This document shows positions 54,052 through 63,482 of a stretch of 64,000 bases of DNA, one piece after another. Origin of the DNA: Segatella albensis DSM 11370 = JCM 12258 (GTDB lineage: Bacteria; Bacteroidota; Bacteroidia; Bacteroidales; Bacteroidaceae); contig NZ_AUFP01000006.1 in assembly GCF_000426565.1 (NCBI RefSeq), positions 62,001 to 126,000 on the forward strand, read 5' to 3'. Within the stretch, counting starts at the first letter, position 1. Each line of letters opens with the position of its first letter. The notes below the pieces were generated by a model, which was given only the letters and a program-made list of their open reading frames with translations, was not told the origin of the DNA and ran no database searches. A program made the position numbers and the translations under genes.

Positions 54052-56937
54052 ATGAAGAGATTTACAACCACTATCGTGTCGTTGATGCTGATGATAGCTG
54101 CTCAGGCGCAGATTCCTCAGGCATTAAAAATTAAAGTATCTAAACTAAAGAATGGTATGGAGGTATGGATAAATGAGGATCATTCTCAGCCTCGCGTACT
54201 AGGTGTTGTCATCGTAAAAGCCGGCGCCAAGGATTGCCCCAACACGGGTATTGCTCATTATTTTGAGCATCTCCTGTTCAAGGGTACCGACAGCATCGGA
54301 ACTGTAAATTATGCGGCCGAGAAAGTTTATCTGGACTCTATCCAAAATAAGTATGAAGAACTTGGACGCACCAAGGATAACACGCTACGTACTGCCATTC
54401 AACGAGATATCAACCGATTAAGTATCAAGGCTGGAGACTATGCCATCCCTAATGAATTCAGCAATCTTATCACGCGATATGGCGGTTCAGGACTAAATGC
54501 CTTCACTTCGTGGGACATGACGGTATATGGAAATTTTTTCTCTCCACAATATATTTCTCAATGGCTAGAACTCAACAGTCATCGGCTTTTGCATCCTGTA
54601 TTCCGACTTTTCCAGGGGGAACTGGAAACTGTATATGAAGAGAAGAATATGTATGCCGACAATATCGTAGAAGCCGCACAAGAAAAAGCCCTCGGAAAAA
54701 TCTTTGAAGGTTCACCTTATCAATATCCAATCATCGGAAGTACCGAAAATCTGAAGAACCCAAGTATTACGCAGATGTTGGATTTCTATCATAAGTATTA
54801 TATTGCCAACAATATGGTATTGCTGCTTTCGGGCGATATAAACGCCGACTCCATCATGACCGATGTCGAAAAGTATTTCGAACGCATCCCGAACGGATCT
54901 GAACCAATAAGAGACTATACCACCCCTCATGCGTTTACAGGCGAGACGACGGATATCAAGATTCCAATACCATTAGTAAAAGCAGAACTCATGGCCTATC
55001 ATTCTCCTTTGGACGGAACTCGTGATGCACGTGCTCTTGACGTTGCCATACAACTGCTCAAAAATAGCAACCAGACTGGATTACTCGATTCTTTAGCCAA
55101 CACGAATAAGGTGTTGTTAGCCAGCGCTCTTCGTGAAAGTTTGAAAGATGCTGCAGCCATGGGATTTGCCGTCATACCGAAATTACCATTCGGTTCGCTC
55201 AAAAAGGCTGAAGCTATGTGTCTGAAACAGATTGAGAAACTAAAGAAAGGCAACTTTAGCGATGAGACTTTCCTTTCTGTCAAACAGGCGATGATACGCG
55301 ATTATCAAATGAAATTGGAGAACCCTATTGATCGAGCTATGCAAATCATCAAGGTTTGCATAGGTGGTCGTGAGTCATGGGATGACTATCTGAATGGCAT
55401 TTCCGAAATCGAGCATATCACTCGTGAGGATATCATGCGCGTTTCTTCAAAATATTTCAACACTAACAATAGCCTTCAATTGGTCAAGAAATACGGCAAA
55501 GAAAAGAAGGACAGGATTTCTCAACCAGGATACAAACCTGTGACACCAAAACATTCTGGTGAAGAATCGGAATATGCAAAAAAACTGGCTAAGATGCCTT
55601 ATCAAGTGGTAGCCCCTAAACTACTCGATTTCGAAAAAGATGCCCACAAAATACAACTGTCGCCACTCGCTAAGTTATATACGGTAGAGAACCCAATGAA
55701 CGATTTGTTCAAACTACAAATCATCTATCATCGCGGAACACTCAACGACAGTAGACTAGATAAGCTGGCCCAATATCTTGACGGACTTGGTACCGACTCT
55801 CTAAGCAAACAGTCTTTTGCCAAGGCTCTGCAACGTATCGGCGCTAAGATGAGCTACTCTGCCAACAAGCGAGACTTTGTGATAACTATCGATGGCATGG
55901 ATGCTCATTTGGAACAATCTCTACAGTTGATGCAACATTTTCTGGAACATGTCAAGTCAAACAAGAAGATGTACCATGACTTGATCACCTCGACCAAACT
56001 TAGCGAGAAAAGTTTCTTCAAGGATGATGCCAGTATTGCAAAGGCTGTATTTGAAAAGGTAGAACTGGGTGACGCTTCGAGCTATCTCAAGCAGACGAAT
56101 GCGAAACAACTCAAAGATATCACAGGAGAAGAGCTCATAAACATCTTCAAAGAATTACAACAGTATCAGATGAGTATCACATATAGCGGAAGACTGAGTG
56201 ACGACAGCGTTGAAAAAGCTGTGATGACCTATCTACCTTACCGCAAAGCCACCAAACCTTTCGAATATGTCACCACCCGATATCAGCAGGTATCCGAGCC
56301 TACGGTCTACCTCTACGATGATCCTGATGCCCGTCAAAGCATCATCGGTACATATCAACAACTGCCACCACTCACCAATGGCATCGAGCGAGGAAAGTTC
56401 GCTCTTTGGGGACGCTATTTCGGTGGTAATATGCAGTCGGTATTGTTTCAGGAAATTCGTGAGTTCCGCTCATTTGCTTATTATGCCAACGGATACAACC
56501 TCCCTACAGACCGTCTGCATCAGTTGAACGACAACTGTGCTTACATCACCAAGTTAGGAACGCAGAACGATAAAACCATGAAGGCTCTTGAGACCCTCGA
56601 CAGTTTGATTTATCATATGCCGATAAGGACAAATGCTGTAAAGGCCAACAAACAAGAGATTCTCAACGACATCAACAATCTGTATCCTCATTTCCGCTCC
56701 AAGGCCAGAAGTATTGCTTACTACGAAACACTTGGCTATCATGAGGACCCGGAAAAGTTGGCTGTCTCTGTGATAGCTCCACTACAAATCTCTGATGTGG
56801 AAAGTTTCTATCATAAGTATATTCAACATCAACCGAAATCCATCATCATCGTGGGCAACAAGCGAAAACTCGATATGAAGAAGCTCGCGAGTTATGGAAA
56901 AATCGTTGAACTAAAGAAGGCTGATATCTACAGATAG
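54052..56937 (+). CDS. M16 family zinc metallopeptidase, secreted
   Basis: A 961-residue exported protease with a signal peptide (about 1-20). The inverted zinc motif HYFEH has His69, Glu72 and His73, with the third ligand in the downstream ELETVYEEKN (about 190-200). The C-terminal half repeats the M16 fold without a zinc site, as in pitrilysin-type enzymes. Such peptidases degrade short peptides in the periplasm of Bacteroidetes. The gene stands alone with its own promoter, divergent from pflB and convergent with the PUL. Confidence 0.92.
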   Translation: MKRFTTTIVSLMLMIAAQAQIPQALKIKVSKLKNGMEVWINEDHSQPRVLGVVIVKAGAKDCPNTGIAHYFEHLLFKGTDSIGTVNYAAEKVYLDSIQNKYEELGRTKDNTLRTAIQRDINRLSIKAGDYAIPNEFSNLITRYGGSGLNAFTSWDMTVYGNFFSPQYISQWLELNSHRLLHPVFRLFQGELETVYEEKNMYADNIVEAAQEKALGKIFEGSPYQYPIIGSTENLKNPSITQMLDFYHKYYIANNMVLLLSGDINADSIMTDVEKYFERIPNGSEPIRDYTTPHAFTGETTDIKIPIPLVKAELMAYHSPLDGTRDARALDVAIQLLKNSNQTGLLDSLANTNKVLLASALRESLKDAAAMGFAVIPKLPFGSLKKAEAMCLKQIEKLKKGNFSDETFLSVKQAMIRDYQMKLENPIDRAMQIIKVCIGGRESWDDYLNGISEIEHITREDIMRVSSKYFNTNNSLQLVKKYGKEKKDRISQPGYKPVTPKHSGEESEYAKKLAKMPYQVVAPKLLDFEKDAHKIQLSPLAKLYTVENPMNDLFKLQIIYHRGTLNDSRLDKLAQYLDGLGTDSLSKQSFAKALQRIGAKMSYSANKRDFVITIDGMDAHLEQSLQLMQHFLEHVKSNKKMYHDLITSTKLSEKSFFKDDASIAKAVFEKVELGDASSYLKQTNAKQLKDITGEELINIFKELQQYQMSITYSGRLSDDSVEKAVMTYLPYRKATKPFEYVTTRYQQVSEPTVYLYDDPDARQSIIGTYQQLPPLTNGIERGKFALWGRYFGGNMQSVLFQEIREFRSFAYYANGYNLPTDRLHQLNDNCAYITKLGTQNDKTMKALETLDSLIYHMPIRTNAVKANKQEILNDINNLYPHFRSKARSIAYYETLGYHEDPEKLAVSVIAPLQISDVESFYHKYIQHQPKSIIIVGNKRKLDMKKLASYGKIVELKKADIYR

Positions 56938-56938
56938 T

Positions 56939-56970
56939 ATACGGAGGGTGATGCGCATCACCTTCCGTAT
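56939..56970. terminator. Palindromic hairpin between convergent M16 and GH43 genes
   Basis: A 32-bp palindrome with one G-T pair: ATACGGAG, then the self-complementary GGTGATGCGCATCACC, then TTCCGTAT. It probably folds in transcripts from both sides. No T-run is present, so termination is not certain. GCGCATCACC recurs at 56971-56980. Confidence 0.55.
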
Positions 56971-56979
56971 GCGCATCAC

Positions 56980-58044
56980 CTACTTCTTCTCGCACGAAGA
57001 AAGTGTAGGCCAATCTTGGGCATCCCACTTGATTTCCTTCTTGACAAGAACGGAAGCGCCATCCAAAGCTACACTATAACCATGGCAGATAAATATATCT
57101 TTATGGTCTATAGTATATGCGGCACAATGACCTGTAGCCTCAAATTCTTTCTTATCACCCTCGATGAAAGGTACACCGCCACCATCGAGCATGTCGACAC
57201 CTCGATTATCAAGATATGGTCCTTCAACATTTTTACTGCGCCCTACAACTACACGATAGGTACTCTTCATGCCTTGGCAACAGTAATCCCAACTCACAAA
57301 GAGATAGTAATAGCCATGATGCTTGAAGATGAAAGGGGCCTCGATGGCATTCTGTCCGGCATTAAGATTATAACTGCCAGGTGTCAACTTTTTAGGGTCG
57401 CCTTCCGATTCTGGTACCTCCCGCGTGTTGAAAGCAAAACGTCGTGCTATGGTACGAGGTTTCTCGCCCTTTGCCACATGCAAGGTGTTACCGAGTTTCA
57501 CCAATTGTATGCCATCCCAGAACGAACCGAATACCAACCATGGATGATCCTGATCATCTATTACGATGTTGGGGTCGATGGCGTTCCAATTATCACGACC
57601 ACCCCGCGAAGAGATGATACACCCCTCGTCTTTCCATCCGTCTTTATCAGCAAGACGGTCATTAGACAACAGACCAATTACGGAAGTATTCTTACCAAAG
57701 GTAGAGCAGCTGTATGCCATGTACCATTTGCCATGATATCTGATGATATCAGGAGCCCACACATGCTTTTCAAAACCTGGAACGCTATCATGCGTCCACT
57801 TGGGAATTGTCTTGAACACACTACCTTCAGTTCTGAAGGTTACGCCATCGGCAGAAGATAATTCATCGATGCCCATCCCCGTGGCAAAAATATAAGTTTT
57901 CCCTTTTTCTACAGCCATCACCGGATCGTGAACAAAGGGAGTAAGAAATGTTTTCCCGTCACTTCCTTGCCGACTATGCTCTTGCGCAGAAACATCAATT
58001 CCTATCATGAGCAAAGCCCATGCAAATATAAAATAGCGTTTCAT
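56980..58044 (-). CDS. GH43 family glycoside hydrolase, arabinanase-like
   Basis: A 354-residue exported enzyme with a signal peptide to about residue 21. The five-bladed propeller of GH43 shows the three catalytic acids in context: Asp40 in FVHDPVM, Asp in AIDPNIVID, and Glu in AIEAPFIFKHHGYYYLF. The short blades and HVWAPDI point to endo-1,5-alpha-L-arabinanase-type members. It is the last gene of the PUL, 20 bases after the second GH43 gene, so arabinan oligomers are the likely substrate. No separate binding module is present. Confidence 0.88.
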   Translation of the reverse strand: MKRYFIFAWALLMIGIDVSAQEHSRQGSDGKTFLTPFVHDPVMAVEKGKTYIFATGMGIDELSSADGVTFRTEGSVFKTIPKWTHDSVPGFEKHVWAPDIIRYHGKWYMAYSCSTFGKNTSVIGLLSNDRLADKDGWKDEGCIISSRGGRDNWNAIDPNIVIDDQDHPWLVFGSFWDGIQLVKLGNTLHVAKGEKPRTIARRFAFNTREVPESEGDPKKLTPGSYNLNAGQNAIEAPFIFKHHGYYYLFVSWDYCCQGMKSTYRVVVGRSKNVEGPYLDNRGVDMLDGGGVPFIEGDKKEFEATGHCAAYTIDHKDIFICHGYSVALDGASVLVKKEIKWDAQDWPTLSSCEKK

Positions 58045-58064
58045 GATATACCTTTACTTATTAT

Positions 58065-59786
58065 TTATTTTCTAATGAACTTTTTACCATTCTGAATAAC
58101 AACACCCTTGTAGTTACCGTCAACACGCAATCCTCCGACATTGAACGTTTTATTTTGATCGTTGAACATCGCGCGTTGAACTTTGTCTATTCCCGTAGTA
58201 CTTTTTTCAAGTTTGTAGAGCCAAACCGTCTCACCACCAGACTGATAACTCTCCTTAACGGCAGAGAAACAGATTGCCGGTGCATCTACAAGATGATCAA
58301 CATTCTGTCGAAGGACGATGCCATAATAATCTTCGAGATCTATTTCTAGGTGAACAAATGACTTACCCTGATCAGTATATTCCCAGATACCATCCGCTAT
58401 CCCCTCGCCTTTCACCTTACCATCAGCAGTAAGTGTAACGCTACGAGCTTCTGCAACTTGCTTATTTTTATGGTCAAGTTTATAGGGATGTATCATCATC
58501 TGATAAGTACCGGCAATCTGCTCGGCTGTGAAAAGTTGCTTACTTTCGATATCAGACTGCGTAGTCTGCTTACCCGTATAGCGGAAAGGTGAAGCCACAA
58601 GGAAACCATTCTTGTTGACAAAAAGTTGACGGACACGCACATTATGCGTTTCACCCTTGTGCTGATAACGCGTGTGATAAATCACAAAAGCATCACCCTT
58701 TTCATCGACCAATACCGAGTTGTGCCCCTGTGCCAGTTCACCTTCTTCTACAGCCCCCCATGCACCCATGGCGCCCAAAAGACGCTGACCACGGTTTGTC
58801 TTGGCATTCGGCCCATAGTTTAGACGATAACTGTCATAAAGAGCATAATCATATGGTCCGTCAATATGTTCTGAACGGAAGACGCGCATCTCATATCCCC
58901 CCGTTGACTCCAGACCACCATACGACAAGAACAGATAATAGTATTTGCCTATCTTTTTGATATAAGCGCCTTCACCAGATACATAATAACCACCAGCGAG
59001 CTTTTTTCCAAAATAAGGGTCAGAAGTACAGTTTGCGTTGGCTACACCCGGAGAAGTCGGTTGACCACTAACCTCATAAGGATAACTTACGTTGTAGTCA
59101 CGCAAACCCGTAGCAGGATCAAGTTGAATTTGGAAGATACCACCCGACCAAGAACCATAAGTCATATATAACTTACCATTGTCGAATGTCACGCAAGGGT
59201 CGATACAGTTAGGCCAATAGCTTCCCCAATTATCTATATCATATCGTTCTGGAAGAGATGTCACCCCGATGGTCTTGCCAAGATCGGTATGCTTCCAATC
59301 GTCGACCATACTATAGCCTACGTGATTTACTCGACCACGAAATCCTGAAAAAATTACCGGTCCTTGATAAACATAAGGTCCATCTATTTTATCGGCAGCA
59401 AGACAAACGATGGCAGAACACCATTTATCACCGTTCAATGACATATACATCAGCCACTTGTTCATCACCGGATTCCATATCACATCAGGCGCCCACTCGT
59501 TACCCTCTATCGTATAACCAGCATTCTGCCAGCCAAAATCACCATAACTATTGACATTATCCGCACATGGCGTCCAGTTGACGAGATCTGTTGTTTTTGA
59601 AACGGCACGATGAGAACCAAAGATATAATATGTTCCCGCATTGTCATAAACAACAGAAGGGTCATGAACGGTAACCTCACGATAAGATGTACGCGTAAAA
59701 GAAGAAAAATCTACTCCACCCTGAGCCATAGAAGCAGAAGAGAATGAAAAAAGGGTAAATGCCGTATATAAAAACTTACGCATCAT
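58065..59786 (-). CDS. GH43 family endo-arabinanase-like enzyme with C-terminal domain and sorting-like tail
   Basis: A 573-residue exported enzyme. The GH43 propeller (about 35-400) has Asp42 in VHDPSVVYD, Asp in CIDPCVTFDNGKLYMTYGSWSG, and Glu in SGEGAYIKKIGKYYYLF. The lipocalin-like beta-barrel region after 410 (AGTYQMMIHPYKLDHKN) is found in extracellular arabinanases. The C-terminus (FNVGGLRVDGNYKGVVIQ, NGKKFIRK) resembles the terminal motif of proteins exported by type IX secretion in Prevotella, an inference from pattern. It probably cuts arabinan outside the cell, with the shorter GH43 acting later. Confidence 0.88.
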   Translation of the reverse strand: MMRKFLYTAFTLFSFSSASMAQGGVDFSSFTRTSYREVTVHDPSVVYDNAGTYYIFGSHRAVSKTTDLVNWTPCADNVNSYGDFGWQNAGYTIEGNEWAPDVIWNPVMNKWLMYMSLNGDKWCSAIVCLAADKIDGPYVYQGPVIFSGFRGRVNHVGYSMVDDWKHTDLGKTIGVTSLPERYDIDNWGSYWPNCIDPCVTFDNGKLYMTYGSWSGGIFQIQLDPATGLRDYNVSYPYEVSGQPTSPGVANANCTSDPYFGKKLAGGYYVSGEGAYIKKIGKYYYLFLSYGGLESTGGYEMRVFRSEHIDGPYDYALYDSYRLNYGPNAKTNRGQRLLGAMGAWGAVEEGELAQGHNSVLVDEKGDAFVIYHTRYQHKGETHNVRVRQLFVNKNGFLVASPFRYTGKQTTQSDIESKQLFTAEQIAGTYQMMIHPYKLDHKNKQVAEARSVTLTADGKVKGEGIADGIWEYTDQGKSFVHLEIDLEDYYGIVLRQNVDHLVDAPAICFSAVKESYQSGGETVWLYKLEKSTTGIDKVQRAMFNDQNKTFNVGGLRVDGNYKGVVIQNGKKFIRK

Positions 59787-59814
59787 AAAAAGAGATTTAC
59801 TTGATTTGATAATA

Positions 59815-59838
59815 GGGACAGACCCTAAAGTCTGCCCC
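59815..59838 (-). promoter_or_regulatory. Intercistronic hairpin in the PUL
   Basis: Arms GGGGCAGAC and GTCTGTCCC (one G-T pair, 6-base loop) on the minus strand, between the binding-protein gene and the GH43 gene. No T-run follows, so an mRNA-stabilising or partial attenuating hairpin is more likely than a terminator. Confidence 0.55.
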
Positions 59839-59865
59839 CGCTATATAAAGAATTTGTTGTGTAAC

Positions 59866-61671
59866 TTAACGTCGACGAGCACGCAATCTCTTAGCAGCAG
59901 AAGTATGATCGAAGACCAAATGGCTACTGTCTACGGTGAAAGCGAACTGCAGATCGGAAGGGTCAACGGTACTCAACCCGAGATAATACTGCGTATACGT
60001 GTTATGGTCAGTACCCGTCATCACAGCCTGTACATCAGCCGTACCATTGTTGCAGTTGGTTACATAGACCGTAACTTTAGAACCATACATTGCAGCAAGC
60101 CAAGCAGTCCAATTCTGTGCCCCACTAAGTAGAGCCGTAGAATAGCCATCACCCCAGCCATAGTTGTCAGCTCGTACCACTGCATATTGAGCAAGTGCCG
60201 CATTACGCAAGATAACTACAAAGTTGTTCCAGTTGCTGCCACCACAATAATTGGTGAACGATGCAGCGTAAGTCTCGCCCACCGGCACCTTGATGTCATT
60301 GGTAAAGGCAGTCCACCAAGCTGTAGAGTTATCGTCAGCACCAAGTTTTGTTGGTGACGGTGTGACAGCAGTAAGATGAGAAGCTTCTACCTTGACTTTA
60401 ACCTTTGCCGTCTTACCATTCTTTGTAGTGATTGTCACAACATGACTACCCACCTCAGCAGGTACCTTAGAGAACTTCAGTTTATCATTACTTACCACAC
60501 CGGTAGCACCCGAAGCATAAGTCGCTGTCACCTGCATACCCGTCGGGTCGAAAGTCATGGTACGATCAGCCATGCCACTCGTTGCTGCAGAATTGTAGAA
60601 ATAATAAGTCTTGTTCGTAGGTTGTGCCGTCACCGTGATAGAGGCAATACTCTGAACCACACGGAACTTACCATTAGCAACGATAGGCTTTTCAGCGACA
60701 GCTCCCTTGAAAGTCTTGTTGTAGATGACGATAAGCGTCTTCTCGCCCTCCTTATCCATATCAGGAATAGCCGAGAACATCAATTCCGAAGCCGGTATTG
60801 TCTTCGTAACGCCCTCCTCATAGGTCACTGTGGCCGATACGTTTTCCATCGCTTCATCAAGAGATTTTCCCAAGTCTACCTCGTCAGGAACATTGTTAAG
60901 AACCATAGAAACAGGCGCCTTGTCGAGAGCAGAGGTAAGACCGCCCTCAGGCACGATATTCGTGGCAAGGAAGTCGATATACGACCCCTCAGGCACCAAG
61001 AAGCATCGAATGTTGGTATCAGAAGCATCAGCATTAAGATTCGGAAGCGCGTAAGGTTGCGTAAATGTCTTGGTAACAGCACCATTGGTCATCTTGACAA
61101 TAAACTTACCTGTTTGTGAACGATCTACCGTAAGCGTCACCTTGCCACCGAGTTTCTGAACATTAGCATCCTTGTTATCAACAGGGTCGAACAACATATT
61201 ACTATTGCTATACTTGAAATAGAGATAGTCGCCCCATTGTGAGTTATACTTCGCCGTATCGTTAGTAGCATCGAATCGTATGGCACCATACTCTTTATAG
61301 TTGCCACCACCACGCACATCATCATTTGTGATGATAAGGGCGAAGTTCTTATAGTAAGTATTGTCAGACGGGTTAATATTCAGATTAAACTGTGCATTCC
61401 ACTTCTGTCCATCAGGAATTACGTAATATTTCGACCATGCCGTCCAGAATCCAGAAGTAAAGTCAGTATTACCGATGGTGTACACATCTTCCTGCATACC
61501 CTCCAAAACTTCCTCCTGAGTATTCTTTGTATTGTTGATAGAATCTATCTTTTCCTGTATCCAATCGGGACTGTCCATCTTATAGACATCGCCACCTTCA
61601 CATCCCGTAAAGAGAAGGGCCGAAGAAATAGCCATACAGAAAGCCATTACCGATTTATATAAATGTCTCAT
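59866..61671 (-). CDS. Surface glycan-binding lipoprotein (SusE/F-position)
   Basis: A 601-residue predicted lipoprotein (lipobox FTGC, Cys24). Position after susD identifies it as the PUL's surface glycan-binding protein. Two similar aromatic-rich beta domains flank the middle: one at about 65-200 (FWTAWSKYYVIPDGQKW) and one at about 440-590 (WWTAFTNDIKVPVGETY), suggesting an internal duplication with Trp-based sugar contacts. Two bacterial Ig-like domains fill about 235-430. The C-terminus ends in RLRARRR, which is unusual for the group. Similarity is structural; I cannot give a named family. Confidence 0.78.
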   Translation of the reverse strand: MRHLYKSVMAFCMAISSALLFTGCEGGDVYKMDSPDWIQEKIDSINNTKNTQEEVLEGMQEDVYTIGNTDFTSGFWTAWSKYYVIPDGQKWNAQFNLNINPSDNTYYKNFALIITNDDVRGGGNYKEYGAIRFDATNDTAKYNSQWGDYLYFKYSNSNMLFDPVDNKDANVQKLGGKVTLTVDRSQTGKFIVKMTNGAVTKTFTQPYALPNLNADASDTNIRCFLVPEGSYIDFLATNIVPEGGLTSALDKAPVSMVLNNVPDEVDLGKSLDEAMENVSATVTYEEGVTKTIPASELMFSAIPDMDKEGEKTLIVIYNKTFKGAVAEKPIVANGKFRVVQSIASITVTAQPTNKTYYFYNSAATSGMADRTMTFDPTGMQVTATYASGATGVVSNDKLKFSKVPAEVGSHVVTITTKNGKTAKVKVKVEASHLTAVTPSPTKLGADDNSTAWWTAFTNDIKVPVGETYAASFTNYCGGSNWNNFVVILRNAALAQYAVVRADNYGWGDGYSTALLSGAQNWTAWLAAMYGSKVTVYVTNCNNGTADVQAVMTGTDHNTYTQYYLGLSTVDPSDLQFAFTVDSSHLVFDHTSAAKRLRARRR

Positions 61672-61698
61672 ATGTAATAAATTATAAGATTATGATGA

Positions 61699-63444
61699 TT
61701 ATTTATTCAAATCAACGACAGGATGAACCGTCCACCCCTTCTCGTCGAAATAAGGTTTGTTGCTAGAGCTATTATTGGCAGAGTTACCACGAAGATTAGG
61801 GTTTTTGTTGGTAAGCGTCTGAACGATAGGCAAAAACTCATGACCGTCGACATAGGTATCGAAGGAACTCTTGAGTTCTGCGTCGACACCGATCTGCGAC
61901 ACATCGACAGGGTCTTTAACGTTCTGGAGCGAACGGCGGAAAGCCTCATGCTGACGAAGTTGCTGCTGACGGTCTGGGGTAAGGAAGAAGCCCCAACGGA
62001 TGAGGTCGAGACCACGTCCGAACTCACAACCGAACTCTTTTGGACGTTCCACGTTAGCAATCTGCTCAAAGAGTTTATCTTTCGTGTTGAAGTCTGCGAG
62101 TTTCAAGTCAGCAAGCTTTGCACGTCGACGTACTTGGTTGATCCAGTCGATGGCCTGCTGAGTAGGACCACTAATTTCATTCTCGCACTCTGCCGCACGG
62201 AGCAGAACATCAGAATAACGCATCATGCGCAGGTTGATACCATCATGAAGACCTGTTGCCACACTCGAATAAAGACCTGTTCGCATATTCGTGTTCTTGC
62301 AAATTGGCAGTCCACCATAATTATTATTTGTTACAACAGGTTTATCAGCCGTCATCGGCACTGTATAACCTACATTACCAAACTCAAAGCCTTCCCAGTC
62401 TGGTTCATAAGTACCAATGGTCCAATAAAGACGCGGATCAAGTTTACCCGTGGTCGTACGCTCAGCCTTGAAAAGATTGTAGAGCCATGGAGAAGCCGAC
62501 AAGTCAGCCCAACCGCCATAAGTACCAGGACAGAAGTTACTCTCGATGGCAGAGCCTTGAGTGGCATTCTTCGATGTGTTCACAGGCGTCCACTCATCAT
62601 CAGTACCCTGTGACCCGTAGTCGAGGAACTGAATCTCGAACAAACTCTCTGCATTATTCTCATACTCAGCACCTTCTCGGAAGTTATCACCATAGTTGGC
62701 CATCAATTTATAAGTGCCATACTTACCGCTCATAATATCCTTGAGCTGGACAAGTGCTTCACTATATTTATGACGTTGCATCAAAGCACGAGCATAATAG
62801 CCCGCAGCAGCACCAGAGGTAGCACGTCCCTTTGCCCATTCTCCACCAACTTCTTTAGAAGGAAGTAAAGTGATAGCCTCAGCAAAATCCTTTTCTACCT
62901 GATCGAGCACTTCGTCGTAGCTATTGGTAGAAGCATACAGACCATCGAGAGAAGAATATGTGCTATAATCAGTAATCAAAGGCACATTCTGGAAATAGCC
63001 TGCCAAATTATAATATGCAAGACCACGGAGAAAGAGAAACTGTCCCTTGATACGCTTCATCGCCTCAGAAAGTTGAGTATCATCAGCTCCTACCTTCGAT
63101 AATCCGAAGTTACATACATTAATAGTATAATACCACTCACGCCAAATCCACCAACAGATATCACCTGTAACAGGACAGTTATAATCATCAAACTCCTTGT
63201 ACCACACCTGAGAGGAGTTCCAAACTTCATCACCACGAGTCAAGTCGATGGTGTAGCCCACACGAGCATAAGAGCCTTCCATACGAATATGGTTGTAGGC
63301 TGCAATAACGTTTTCCTCCAGTTCGGCCGTACCGAAATTTGCTGTTGTCTGTTCATTAGGATTCTGTACATCCAGCTTGTCATTGCACGATGTCATCGCG
63401 CCAAGACCAAGCAACAAGACTAAGGAAATATTATGTAATTTCAT
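61699..63444 (-). CDS. susD: SusD-like outer-membrane glycan-binding lipoprotein
   Basis: A 581-residue lipoprotein with lipobox Cys20 (AMTSCNDKLD). The SusD/RagB fold is shown by TPR-like helices (KRIKGQFLFLRGLAYYNLAGYF), the LL(P)SKE loop and the C-terminal MRYSDVLLRAAECENE and WINQVRRRAKL segments. SusD caps the SusC channel and hands oligosaccharides to it. It lies 38 bases after susC and 27 before the binding-protein gene. The length is usual. Confidence 0.95.
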   Translation of the reverse strand: MKLHNISLVLLLGLGAMTSCNDKLDVQNPNEQTTANFGTAELEENVIAAYNHIRMEGSYARVGYTIDLTRGDEVWNSSQVWYKEFDDYNCPVTGDICWWIWREWYYTINVCNFGLSKVGADDTQLSEAMKRIKGQFLFLRGLAYYNLAGYFQNVPLITDYSTYSSLDGLYASTNSYDEVLDQVEKDFAEAITLLPSKEVGGEWAKGRATSGAAAGYYARALMQRHKYSEALVQLKDIMSGKYGTYKLMANYGDNFREGAEYENNAESLFEIQFLDYGSQGTDDEWTPVNTSKNATQGSAIESNFCPGTYGGWADLSASPWLYNLFKAERTTTGKLDPRLYWTIGTYEPDWEGFEFGNVGYTVPMTADKPVVTNNNYGGLPICKNTNMRTGLYSSVATGLHDGINLRMMRYSDVLLRAAECENEISGPTQQAIDWINQVRRRAKLADLKLADFNTKDKLFEQIANVERPKEFGCEFGRGLDLIRWGFFLTPDRQQQLRQHEAFRRSLQNVKDPVDVSQIGVDAELKSSFDTYVDGHEFLPIVQTLTNKNPNLRGNSANNSSSNKPYFDEKGWTVHPVVDLNK

Positions 63445-63482
63445 ATTGATATTATTCTTATTAATTTTTGATTTACATTATT

